Shown: piece by piece, positions 56,506-64,000 of the stretch
Layout of the letters: every line of letters starts with the position of its first letter
Numbering within the stretch: position 1 is the first letter of the stretch
DNA from: Polynucleobacter sp. MWH-Loch1C5
GTDB taxonomy: Bacteria; Pseudomonadota; Gammaproteobacteria; Burkholderiales; Burkholderiaceae
Length of the DNA stretch: 64,000 nt
Assembly: GCF_018881775.1 (NCBI RefSeq)
Contig: NZ_JACVPR010000001.1
Span: forward strand, 1,320,318-1,384,317
Direction of reading: 5' to 3'
The notes under the pieces: generated by a model
The model's database searches: none
The model's input: the letters and a program-made list of their open reading frames with translations, nothing else
What the model was told of the DNA's origin: nothing
Made by a program: the position numbers and the translations under genes

Positions 56506-57152
56506 AATCGATCTATCGATTACTCGGGCTTTTGCTCGTCACTTCTTTCATTCATACACCCGTCATGGCGGCTGTTGAGGACGATGTTTTACTCATGCAA
56601 AAAGAATGGGAAAAAATCAAATACAGTATGCCAGCTACAGCTCAAGAACAAGCCTTTGATAAATTAGTCAAACAAGCGGATGCCATATTGGCTAAGAACA
56701 AAGCCTCTGCAGAAGTGCTGATTTGGCATGCAATCGTTGAAGCCAGTTATGCAGGTGCTAAAGGCGGTATTGGAGCTTTAGGTCATGTCAAAAACGCCAA
56801 AAAAGATCTAGAGCAAGCATTGACCATCAATCCCCAAGCGCTCGACGGCTCTGCCTATACCAGCTTAGGTTCGCTCTACTATCAAGTCCCAGGTTGGCCG
56901 ATTGGTTTTGGTGACGATAAAAAGGCTGCCGAATTACTCAATAAGGCACTTGCCATCAATCCTAATGGCATTGATAGTAACTATTTCATGGGTGATTTTT
57001 GCTTTAGAAATGGTGATTTTGCCAATGCCGAGAAATTCCTTAAAAAAGCTCTCCAGGCACCGAATCGTCCTAACCGAACTCTCGCAGATGAGGGGCGTCG
57101 TCAAGAAATCAATACAATCTTGGATAAGATCGCACAAAAGCGTAAATTATGA
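56502..57152 (+). CDS. Secreted TPR-repeat protein of the acyl-modification operon
   Basis: The 216-aa protein has a signal peptide ending TPVMA-A. Helical repeats follow: ALTINPQALDGSAYTSLGSLYYQ, AELLNKALAINPNGIDSNYFMGDFCFRNGDFANAEKFLKKAL, typical TPR with NPN and A-rich positions. It is probably a periplasmic partner-binding protein. The operon context and TCS downstream suggest a role in product export or sensing. Confidence 0.75.
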   Translation: MKSIYRLLGLLLVTSFIHTPVMAAVEDDVLLMQKEWEKIKYSMPATAQEQAFDKLVKQADAILAKNKASAEVLIWHAIVEASYAGAKGGIGALGHVKNAKKDLEQALTINPQALDGSAYTSLGSLYYQVPGWPIGFGDDKKAAELLNKALAINPNGIDSNYFMGDFCFRNGDFANAEKFLKKALQAPNRPNRTLADEGRRQEINTILDKIAQKRKL

Positions 57153-57196
57153 CCATCAAGGCCCATCTCGGGCCTCAGTAGGTTTAGGGGATTGGG

Positions 57197-57859
57197 ATGA
57201 AAATCTTATTGGTTGAAGATGACGAGTTATTGGCTTCGGGTTTGCACGCGGCATTAACGCGCGGTCTTCATCAAGTGACCCATGAAAAAGACGGCGTAGC
57301 GGCATTGGCTAGTCTAGCCAAAAATACTTATGACCTCGTCATACTCGATCTTGGTTTGCCGCTCATTGATGGCACAGAAGTGCTCAAAGAGTTACGCAGT
57401 CGTCGTAATCTCACCCCCGTTTTGATTCTGTCAGCGCGTGATGCAACGCGCGACCGTATTGAAGGCTTGGATCTGGGAGCCGATGACTATCTCACCAAGC
57501 CCTTTGAGTTAGATGAATTACTCGCACGCATCCGCGTCTTAGAGCGTCGCCATGGCTCTATGAAAAATCAGCAATTGGAGTTAGGTCGTTTAATTCTGAA
57601 TCTCGGAGCCTTGACCATTACTTGGGGTGGCGTGCCTATTGAATTACCCCGCCGCGAATTCGCGCTCTTGCGCAAGCTGGCTGAGAATCCTCATCAAGTT
57701 TTCTCGCGTGGTCAATTAGAAGAGACACTCTATGGCTGGAGTGATGGCGTGGAGAGTAATACCATCGATGTCCATGTGCATAGCCTCAGAAAAAAAATAT
57801 CACCGGATATTATTAAAACAGTGCGCGGTGTCGGTTATCGCATTGGCCAGGTGAATTAA
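57197..57859 (+). CDS. OmpR-family response regulator, QseB/PmrA subfamily
   Basis: The 220-aa regulator has a receiver with the phosphoacceptor Asp in LVILDLGLPLIDG near residue 51 and Lys in YLTKPFELDEL. The C-terminal wHTH contains VFSRGQLEETLYGWSDGVESNTIDVHVHSLRKKI, wording typical of QseB/PmrA/TctD. It should bind CTTAA-type tandem half-sites. A GGGGA ribosome site precedes it. The kinase gene follows with a 1-nt overlap. Confidence 0.92.
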   Translation: MKILLVEDDELLASGLHAALTRGLHQVTHEKDGVAALASLAKNTYDLVILDLGLPLIDGTEVLKELRSRRNLTPVLILSARDATRDRIEGLDLGADDYLTKPFELDELLARIRVLERRHGSMKNQQLELGRLILNLGALTITWGGVPIELPRREFALLRKLAENPHQVFSRGQLEETLYGWSDGVESNTIDVHVHSLRKKISPDIIKTVRGVGYRIGQVN

Positions 57860-59244
57860 TGCCATTTTCGATTCGCCAACGGCTGGTCTATGGCATTTTT
57901 ATCGCCATGGCCTTGATTTTGAGTGTCATGGGTTATGCAGCTTATTTGGTCACTGATCACGAATCAGAGGAAATATTCAGTGCGCGACTAGCAACCTCGG
58001 CAAGAGTACTAGAAGCCCTAGTTGCCCGTCAGTTAGAAAAAGCGACCATTACTTCACCCATCATTATTGCCTTACCTGATGAGCTTGAAATTACCGATGA
58101 GCATTTTTCGCAAAAGGTAGGGCATTCCTATGAAAGTAAGATTGCCTTTCAGGTTTGGCACCAAGATGGTGTCTTACTAGCGCGTTCCGCATCAGCCCCC
58201 AATAAAGCACTGGGACCATTGCAAGCCGGTTTTCAAGACCATCGACTAGATGATGAGCTCTGGCACGTTTTTGCTTTACAGTCCGGGCAGGTCTGGGTTT
58301 TAGCAGCAGAAAAACATGATGTGCGCGATGAGATGTCCCGCGATCTGGGGCTGTCTATTCTCACGCCACTCAGTATTGGCGCATTAATTCTCTTGATTGT
58401 GGTCAATATGATTGCTTTAATTAATTTAAAGCCTATCTCTCACTTAGCAGAGAGTATTGCCAAGCGTGATCCCAGTTCTATGAAGCCCATCCAGCTAGAG
58501 GCATTGCCTGATGAGCTGAAGCCTGTAGTCGATGAGTTGAATCATCTCTTGGTACGCGTTCAGGATTCGGTCAAACAAGAAAAGCGCTTCATAGATGCCG
58601 CGGCCCATGAAATTCGCACTCCAATTGCCGCGCTCAAAATTCACGTTGAGAACGCTATTCATGCACAAAACGATATTGATCGTCAGAAATCATTGGCTGA
58701 GGCACTCAAGGGCTTGCGGCGCACGACTCGTTTAGCTCAACAATTATTGGCCTTTAGTCGTGTGAGTCGAGGTGTTGAGTTAGAGCGTAAAGACTTAATT
58801 GATTTAGAAAGTTTGCTGAGAAACTATTTAGATACGCATCAGTCTGTTTTGCAGCTGAATCATCGTTTGCAACTCAAGCTAGAACCTGATGTCTTGGTGA
58901 TGGGTGATACCGATCAGTTAGAAAGACTTTTACAAAATCTGATCGATAACGCAGTGGTCTACGGTGAAAAAGATAGCGTGATTGATATTTCTTTAGCGCG
59001 TGTTGACGAGCAATATTTAGAACTGATTGTGGCCAATGATGGCCCACCGATTGCAGATAGCCAAAAAGAAAAGGTCTTTGATCCTTATTACCGTGTTTTG
59101 GGGGGTGGCTCTTCTGGTAGTGGTTTAGGTCTGGCGATTGTCAAAGAGATTGTCTTGCAACATGGGGGCCAAATTTATATTCGTGACAAGTCCTATCAAT
59201 CAGGTGTGCAAGTCATTGTGCGTTTGCCGCTTGCACAAGCTTAG
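57859..59244 (+). CDS. Sensor histidine kinase, QseC-like
   Basis: The 461-aa protein has two membrane segments (residues ~10-32 and ~165-190) around a ~130-residue periplasmic sensor, then HisKA with AAAHEIRTPIAALK, HATPase NLIDNAVVYG and [13 protein letters not shown]. It pairs with the preceding regulator. The ligand of the sensor domain is unknown. It ends 4 nt into a converging gene. Confidence 0.93.
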   Translation: MPFSIRQRLVYGIFIAMALILSVMGYAAYLVTDHESEEIFSARLATSARVLEALVARQLEKATITSPIIIALPDELEITDEHFSQKVGHSYESKIAFQVWHQDGVLLARSASAPNKALGPLQAGFQDHRLDDELWHVFALQSGQVWVLAAEKHDVRDEMSRDLGLSILTPLSIGALILLIVVNMIALINLKPISHLAESIAKRDPSSMKPIQLEALPDELKPVVDELNHLLVRVQDSVKQEKRFIDAAAHEIRTPIAALKIHVENAIHAQNDIDRQKSLAEALKGLRRTTRLAQQLLAFSRVSRGVELERKDLIDLESLLRNYLDTHQSVLQLNHRLQLKLEPDVLVMGDTDQLERLLQNLIDNAVVYGEKDSVIDISLARVDEQYLELIVANDGPPIADSQKEKVFDPYYRVLGGGSSGSGLGLAIVKEIVLQHGGQIYIRDKSYQSGVQVIVRLPLAQA

Positions 59245-59879
59245 TTCAGCGGCGTATCACCTTGCTCGAGTTGTTCGAGCAACTCTTTAACGAGTTCGAG
59301 ACGGATCAAAGGGTGGTCAATACTCAAGAGATGATTTTTCTGTGCCGCAGAAATGGGCATGATTTCACACCAACGATTGGCAACCCAAGCGCAATCATCA
59401 AGCAGGTAGGGGCTAGCAAATGGGATTTGTGCCTCACTCAAGCCGCGCCCCTTTAAACCGACAATAATTTCTCCAAGGCGTTGGGCCATATCTTGTACAT
59501 GTTCTGGGATATCGCAGGACTTATCGTCTGGCATGAGTTCCACTTCGCCTATCCATAAACCATTTTTTTCTTGGCTATATTGATCGAGGCGAAAACGTTG
59601 GCCGCCTTGACAACGAATAAAAAAGAGGCTCGGTTGCACGGCTTCGAATTCTGCAATATGCGCCAGAGTACCAAAAGACATCAGTGAGAGCTGCTCATTA
59701 GGTTGCCTTACTTCTGAGCCTTGGTTGATCGTCACTACACCAAAAGGTGTGTTATCGCGCACACACTCTTTGATCATATCGAGATAGCGGACTTCAAAGA
59801 TTTTTAAATCGAGTAAGCCATCGGGGTACAAAGTGGTACCCAGAGGGAAAAGTGGAATCGTTTGCGTACTGACTGACAT
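59241..59879 (-). CDS. LON substrate-binding domain protein
   Basis: The 212-aa protein consists of the Lon N-terminal (PUA-like) domain only: IPLFPLGTTLYPDGLLDLKIFEVRYLDMIKEC, then FGVVTINQGSEV. There is no ATPase or protease domain. Such stand-alone proteins are common in betaproteobacteria and have no established job. Converges with the sensor kinase gene with a 4-bp overlap. Confidence 0.88.
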   Translation of the reverse strand: MSVSTQTIPLFPLGTTLYPDGLLDLKIFEVRYLDMIKECVRDNTPFGVVTINQGSEVRQPNEQLSLMSFGTLAHIAEFEAVQPSLFFIRCQGGQRFRLDQYSQEKNGLWIGEVELMPDDKSCDIPEHVQDMAQRLGEIIVGLKGRGLSEAQIPFASPYLLDDCAWVANRWCEIMPISAAQKNHLLSIDHPLIRLELVKELLEQLEQGDTPLN

Positions 59880-59974
59880 AGACCTAGTCTAAACAGATTT
59901 TCTAAAAATTGCTCTTAGACACATTTTGTAGTCCTCCTGGACATCGACCTTCTGTTGGAAGTAAGCCTAGACCC

Positions 59975-59988
59975 TTGAGCTAGCTCAA
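59975..59988. promoter_or_regulatory. 14-bp perfect palindrome upstream of the second fpr
   Basis: TTGAGCTAGCTCAA is an uninterrupted palindrome in the 227-bp gap before fpr, 118 bp from its start. Operator status is a guess based on symmetry and location. Confidence 0.3.
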
Positions 59989-60106
59989 TATTTATGTAGC
60001 TTTGGGCGATGTTCCATTAATAAATGACTGTAGTCACGCTAAAATAAGGGTCTTTGTGACAGCATCGATCTGAACGAGTCACTGATAAAACACTGGATAT
60101 AGCTCT

Positions 60107-60883
60107 ATGGCAACGTATAACAAAGAAACTGTCTTATCTGTCCATCATTGGAATGAGACCCTATTTAGCTTTACGACAACTCGCTCTCAGGGCTTGCGCT
60201 TTCGTAATGGTCATTTCTTGATGATTGGTTTGGAAGTCGAAGGTAAGCCATTGGTACGCGCCTATAGCGTGGCTAGCCCGAACTACATGGAGCATTTAGA
60301 GTTTCTCAGTATTAAAGTAGAAAACGGTCCTCTCACATCGCGCTTACAAAAAATTCAAGTCGGTGATGAGGTGCTCGTGAGTGAAAAGTCAGTGGGTACT
60401 TTAGTGATTGATGATCTCAATCCTGGCCAGCACCTTTATTTATTCTCAACCGGTACTGGCTTGGCGCCATTCATGAGCATCATTCGTGACCCTGAGACTT
60501 ATGAGAAATTTGAAAAAGTCGTCTTGATCCACGGCGTGCGTTTAGTCAGTGAGTTAGCTTACGAAGACTACATCAAAAATGAACTCCCGCAGGATGAGTA
60601 TTTAGGCGAGATGGTGCAAAAGCAGTTGATCTATTACCCCACCGTCACGCGCGAGGCATTTAAACATACCGGCCGACTGACAACCGCCATTGAGTCAGGC
60701 CAATTATTTAAAGACATTGGTCTACCTCCTTTGGATCCGGCAGTAGATCGCGCCATGATTTGTGGCAGTCCTTCGATGTTAAAAGAAACCAGTGAGATGT
60801 TAGATGCGCGTGGCTTTAAGCAGTCACCGAGTCTAGGTGTCTTGGGTGACTATGTGATTGAGCGCGCCTTTGTCGAAAAATAA
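60107..60883 (+). CDS. fpr: Ferredoxin-NADP reductase, stand-alone copy
   Basis: The 258-aa protein is identical in layout to the cys-operon copy, with RAYSVASPNYMEHLEFLSIKVENGPLTSRL, LYLFSTGTGLAPFMSIIRD and CGSPSML. It differs at scattered positions, mostly in the C-terminal third (KQSPSLGVLGDYVIERAFVEK). It probably serves general ferredoxin/flavodoxin reduction or oxidative-stress defence, while the other copy is tied to sulfite reduction. Confidence 0.93.
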   Translation: MATYNKETVLSVHHWNETLFSFTTTRSQGLRFRNGHFLMIGLEVEGKPLVRAYSVASPNYMEHLEFLSIKVENGPLTSRLQKIQVGDEVLVSEKSVGTLVIDDLNPGQHLYLFSTGTGLAPFMSIIRDPETYEKFEKVVLIHGVRLVSELAYEDYIKNELPQDEYLGEMVQKQLIYYPTVTREAFKHTGRLTTAIESGQLFKDIGLPPLDPAVDRAMICGSPSMLKETSEMLDARGFKQSPSLGVLGDYVIERAFVEK

Positions 60884-61525
60884 TTAGCCTTGCCAGCGAG
60901 GTAATTCCCAGCGCTGGTAAACCGCTACGATTCTCAGTAATGCAATTAAGAGGGCGCACAGACTGAGTGAGAGCCATTCACTCCATCCTATGCTTTGCAA
61001 AATAATCAGCAAGGCGCTACCCAAAAAAGCAAAGATGGCATAGGGCTGATGATCTGAGAAAGCCTTTGGTATCTCATTACAAATCATGTCGCGCAAGACT
61101 CCGCCAAAAATGGCTGAGAGTACCGCCATCAGCAGAGTCACGATGATAGGCATGCCTAAATCCAGCGCCATTTGTGCACCGACTACACTAAACAAGCCCA
61201 GACCAATCGCATCAGGAACTTGAATCGCCCGTTCAGTGAACTCCACATGACGACGCTTCATGAAGATGGTAGCGATCACACACAAAAATAGGATGATCCA
61301 CAACCAATAAGCATTTTCCATCCAAAAAAATGGACGACGGTCTAAGAGGATATCGCGTAAGGTGCCACCACCGAAGGCAGTAGCTCCGCTGACCATGCAG
61401 ATACCGACCAAATCTAATTGCTTACGCAAGCCGGCAATCAACCCAGAGCAGGCAAAGGCCAAAACCGCTAGTACCTCTAGGCTAGTCATGGCATAGTGCA
61501 GGGACTCATTGATAGTGGGGTGCAT
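60884..61525 (-). CDS. TRIC-like channel / UPF0126 (YicG) family protein
   Basis: The ~213-aa protein has about seven membrane segments and the two family repeats: FACSGLIAGLRKQLDLVGICMVSGATAFGGGTLRDILLDRRPFFWM and AIGLGLFSVVGAQMALDLGMP...FGGVLRDMICNEIPKAF. The ATG at 61525 (MHPTINESLH) is chosen over an upstream TTG at 61570. Bacterial TRIC proteins conduct K+, but the YicG role is unknown. Confidence 0.88.
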   Translation of the reverse strand: MHPTINESLHYAMTSLEVLAVLAFACSGLIAGLRKQLDLVGICMVSGATAFGGGTLRDILLDRRPFFWMENAYWLWIILFLCVIATIFMKRRHVEFTERAIQVPDAIGLGLFSVVGAQMALDLGMPIIVTLLMAVLSAIFGGVLRDMICNEIPKAFSDHQPYAIFAFLGSALLIILQSIGWSEWLSLSLCALLIALLRIVAVYQRWELPRWQG

Positions 61526-61618
61526 TTTTTGAAGCTGAGTTAAAGAAAGTATTGTGACACTTTTTGGCAAGTGATGTGTCTTGCAGTGATTGATGAGATA
61601 CGCTATAAAAATACCATC

Positions 61619-62332
61619 ATGTCTTATTCACGTCGCCAAACTCTTTTTTATTTAGCTGCTTTGCCATTTTTGACGAGCGCCTGCGGCATACGCGCTTTAC
61701 CGCCTGTGCAAACAGAGAAACTGCTTGGCTTACAGAGGCTCCCACAATTAAGGCCCATCACTGTTGGGCAATCATGGCGCCATGTGCAACGCAATGGTTT
61801 TAATGGTGAAGTCGTTCGAGAAATAGATGAGCTTGCACGCATCACAGACCAGCAAATTATCTTAGAGCGATCTTCGGCAGGGCAAGTATTGGCCCCAGAG
61901 ATTCAAACGCGCACGGGTGGACTCTTACAGGACCCGTATTGGGATTTTGTACAAATTTATGATCAAGCCCTCACTGTGTGGCCGCAAAGCTTAGAGCCTG
62001 GTCGCGGAACTATTTTGAACACCCGGTATCGTATCCCTGATTTTTCGTACACGTTTTGGATACAGACTCAGTTACGAGTGATTGCTTGGGAGAAAATTCA
62101 GGTCGCAGCCGGGACATTCACGAGCCTACATCTACAGCGCTTTTATCGCTTGGACCATTATGACTTCACGCGCATTAGTACTACGCGTTATGACGATTAT
62201 TGGTTTGTGCCAGAGATCAGTCGTTGGGTGATGCGAGAAACACGCGGAGAATTCCGCCGCTCTGGGCAGCGTTTATTGGACGCTCAATACGAGGATCACT
62301 TCCGTTATGAGCTCGTTAAGATGCAGGTTTAG
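61619..62332 (+). CDS. Putative lipoprotein of unknown function
   Basis: The ~237-aa protein starts at ATG 61619. The signal sequence SRRQTLFYLAALPFLTSAC ends in a lipobox-like TSAC. The mature domain holds YDDYWFVPEISRWVMRETRGEFRR, a pattern of uncharacterised betaproteobacterial envelope proteins. Upstream in-frame ATG at 61571 is unlikely because it precedes the signal peptide with polar residues. It overlaps the permease gene by 17 nt at its 3' end. Confidence 0.65.
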   Translation: MSYSRRQTLFYLAALPFLTSACGIRALPPVQTEKLLGLQRLPQLRPITVGQSWRHVQRNGFNGEVVREIDELARITDQQIILERSSAGQVLAPEIQTRTGGLLQDPYWDFVQIYDQALTVWPQSLEPGRGTILNTRYRIPDFSYTFWIQTQLRVIAWEKIQVAAGTFTSLHLQRFYRLDHYDFTRISTTRYDDYWFVPEISRWVMRETRGEFRRSGQRLLDAQYEDHFRYELVKMQV

Positions 62333-63665
62333 AGCGCCAGTATTCGTGAAGTCGTAAAGCCAACATGGCTAGGATGCCCGCAGCCATCACGCCTAATGAA
62401 ATACCTACGGCCTGTTTGCTAGCGGCATAACTAAAGCTTGAGTAGCTCAAATATGCGCAAGAGCCGCAAAATAGAAGTGGGGTGATGGGATAGAGGGGCA
62501 CTCTAAACGGACGTTCTACCTTTTCTAGGCGCAAGCGAAACACCGCCAGACCGACTAAAGCTAAAAAGCTCCAGAAAACCGGAGCGGTAAATTCCACCAT
62601 AGCTTCAAAGCCATCATGCTGTAGTGCGCCAAAGCCAATCAATGCTAAAGCGAAGCCCGCCTGAATTTGATACGCAGTCTTAGGCGAGCCTTTTGCGGGT
62701 TGCCAATGGCTCAAAAAAGACAGGCTTGGCCAATCAGCCCCCATGGCGTAGTTGCTGCGTGCACCCACGATCATGGTGGCGTTGATGCTCGTCAGTGCAG
62801 CAATAGCTACAAAGATACCCAATAGTTTTTGTCCCCAAGGGCCGAGCACCTGTTCAAGGAGTTGTGCGGGGGCGGCTTTACTCTTGGCTAAGCCATCAAG
62901 ACCCAAGCCAGAAATCAAAGCCAAGTTCACGCATAAATAAATCAAGGTGATGATGATTAGACTGATCGTAATCACACGCACGGTCATGCGTGGCCCACCT
63001 TTGAGTTCGGCACTGATGTAGGCGGATTCATTCCAGCCGCCAAAGGTTAACAAGACGAAGACCATACCCAAGCCGAGTAGACCGAGAGGCACATCTTTTT
63101 CGAACCAAGGAGCTTGTGTCAAACCAGAAGTTTGACCTTGGCTGAGTAGATAGAGCGCTGCTAGAACAATCGCAATCAGTCCACTCACCTCCAAGGTGGT
63201 GAGTACAGTCTGAGTACGTGCAGAAGATTGGATACCACTCAAATTAATCAAGGTCAAAGATAAAACGATAGCGATGGCCCAGATGACCGAAGAGTACTTG
63301 CCAAGATGAATCACTTGGCTCATGTAATCACCAAACACGAAGGCCAGTAGTGCGATAGAGCCGGTATTAATCACCGTTGCTTTGGCCCAGCCATATAAAA
63401 AAGCAATATAGCGACCAAAGGCTTTACGTAAAAAATGATAATCACCACCTGCATGTGGGAAGGCGCTGGCTAGTTCTGCATAGCACAAGGCACCAGCAAT
63501 CGAGAGCAGAGCGCCGCCTAGCCATAGCAGCAAGGTCCAACCGAGATCTTGGGTCAGGCCGGCGACGATCGCCGGGGTTTTGAAAATCCCAGCGCCAATC
63601 ACGATCCCCACAATAATGGCGATCGCTCCTGTCTGACTCAGTAAGCGTTGCGGACTAGCGCTCAA
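62316..63665 (-). CDS. APC-superfamily amino acid permease
   Basis: The 449-aa protein has about 12 membrane segments. The family N-terminal GAIAIIVGIVIGAGIFKTPAIVAG and the loop CYAELASAFPHAGGDYHFLRKAFG are APC hallmarks, and FGGWNESAYISAELKGG lies mid-protein. It probably exchanges amino acids or polyamines at the inner membrane. The specific substrate cannot be read. Confidence 0.9.
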   Translation of the reverse strand: MSASPQRLLSQTGAIAIIVGIVIGAGIFKTPAIVAGLTQDLGWTLLLWLGGALLSIAGALCYAELASAFPHAGGDYHFLRKAFGRYIAFLYGWAKATVINTGSIALLAFVFGDYMSQVIHLGKYSSVIWAIAIVLSLTLINLSGIQSSARTQTVLTTLEVSGLIAIVLAALYLLSQGQTSGLTQAPWFEKDVPLGLLGLGMVFVLLTFGGWNESAYISAELKGGPRMTVRVITISLIIITLIYLCVNLALISGLGLDGLAKSKAAPAQLLEQVLGPWGQKLLGIFVAIAALTSINATMIVGARSNYAMGADWPSLSFLSHWQPAKGSPKTAYQIQAGFALALIGFGALQHDGFEAMVEFTAPVFWSFLALVGLAVFRLRLEKVERPFRVPLYPITPLLFCGSCAYLSYSSFSYAASKQAVGISLGVMAAGILAMLALRLHEYWRSKPAS

Positions 63666-63676
63666 AATGATAGTTC

Positions 63677-64000
63677 TTAGTTAACGCGACGACCAGTGAC
63701 TTCATTGAGGATGCCATGGCCTTTTTCTTCACCCTTGGCATTGCCATCTTTGATAATGAGTTGCACCGTCCTATAGACTTGCTTGCGATCAATGAAAGAG
63801 AAAGTCAGTTGATTGCCTTCTAAGTGAGGATTCATGAGTGGCAAGTTACGTTTTCCGATCATGAGTGTGCCGCCCACTTTTTGATAGCGTTGCACTAAGT
63901 ACAAGCGTGCTTTCTCACCGTCAACTCGGTCGAGTTGCCAGTAACCTCCCACCTCTGCAGGCACAATCCATAAGTAAGCAGTACCTGGCTCACGAATCGT
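63677..64000 (-). CDS. 3' end of a probable SAM-methyltransferase-related protein
   Basis: The frame is open to the window edge, so the N-terminal part is missing. The visible ~107 residues (YLWIVPAEVGGYWQLDRVDG, LVQRYQKVGGTLMIGKRNL, LEGNQLTFSFID) look like the extra C-terminal domain found after class I methyltransferase domains in some Burkholderiales proteins. The catalytic domain is not visible, so the assignment is tentative. It lies 11 nt upstream of the permease and is likely in one operon with it. Confidence 0.4.
   Translation of the reverse strand, partial: TIREPGTAYLWIVPAEVGGYWQLDRVDGEKARLYLVQRYQKVGGTLMIGKRNLPLMNPHLEGNQLTFSFIDRKQVYRTVQLIIKDGNAKGEEKGHGILNEVTGRRVN

Overview
The window looks like a chromosomal segment of a moderate-GC betaproteobacterium, probably family Burkholderiaceae and plausibly Polynucleobacter or a relative. 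This rests on the phoR-ppk-ppx order, the betaproteobacterial cys cluster (cysI-DUF934-cysH-cysD-cysN-cobA), tonB-exbB-exbD-hemP, and protein sequence character. The taxon is an inference. No insertion sequence, phage gene, rRNA or CRISPR array was seen. There are two tRNA genes, Pro(UGG) and Arg(UCU).

Region 1 (1-7761) is a phosphate-starvation block. It holds the end of phoR, ppk and ppx with back-to-back PHO boxes, then an apparent lipid-remodelling set. That set is plcP (PlcP-type metallophosphoesterase), agt (glycolipid glycosyltransferase) and olsB (ornithine N-acyltransferase) on the minus strand, with a divergent olsA-like O-acyltransferase. A PHO-box pair lies between plcP and olsA. 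Together they could replace phospholipids with phosphorus-free glycolipids and ornithine lipids.

Region 2 (7762-13720) has an outer-membrane protein, two tandem winged-helix proteins, tRNA-Pro, a CPA2 cation/proton antiporter, and ahpF/ahpC with a switch-like hairpin pair between them.

Region 3 (13721-24031) is iron and metal uptake. A consensus promoter overlapped by a Fur box drives a compact ~93-nt sRNA candidate with its own terminator. It is followed by Fur-box-tonB-exbB-exbD-hemP (hemP is only 57 codons), a Fiu/PiuA-like receptor and piuC. A second, more AT-rich locus carries a DUF2946-like protein, a Crp/Fnr regulator, a 27-aa membrane peptide, a TonB receptor, a secreted CxCC beta-propeller and a secreted thioredoxin-like protein.

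Region 4 (24098-44631) is nutrient transport and sulfur assimilation. It has tRNA-Arg, an SbtA-type bicarbonate transporter with a divergent LysR regulator, a phnDCEE transporter with no C-P lyase, two sulfate-binding proteins with cysTWA and a CysB-like regulator, then fpr-cysI-DUF934-cysH-cysD-cysN-cobA. A cbiX gene overlaps the end of cobA from the opposite strand.

Region 5 (44674-52749) contains katG preceded by a 24-codon ORF with a strong ribosome-binding site, ynfA, an old-yellow-enzyme reductase, a four-gene Mer-like metal locus, a membrane protein of unknown function, an SMR exporter and an SDR.

Region 6 (52820-59244) is the most system-like unknown. Four CTTAA[T/G] hexamers at an exact 11-bp period precede a tightly packed run: thermostable-hemolysin family protein, AMP-dependent acyl ligase, haem-oxygenase-like diiron enzyme, SDR, secreted TPR protein, and a QseB/PmrA-type response regulator with its sensor kinase. 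The repeats match the half-site type used by that regulator subfamily, so the operon probably controls itself and may make a modified fatty-acyl metabolite.

Region 7 (59241-64000) has a LON-domain protein, a second ferredoxin-NADP reductase closely similar to the one in the cys operon, a TRIC/YicG channel, a lipoprotein, an APC permease and the 3' end of a probable methyltransferase-related gene.
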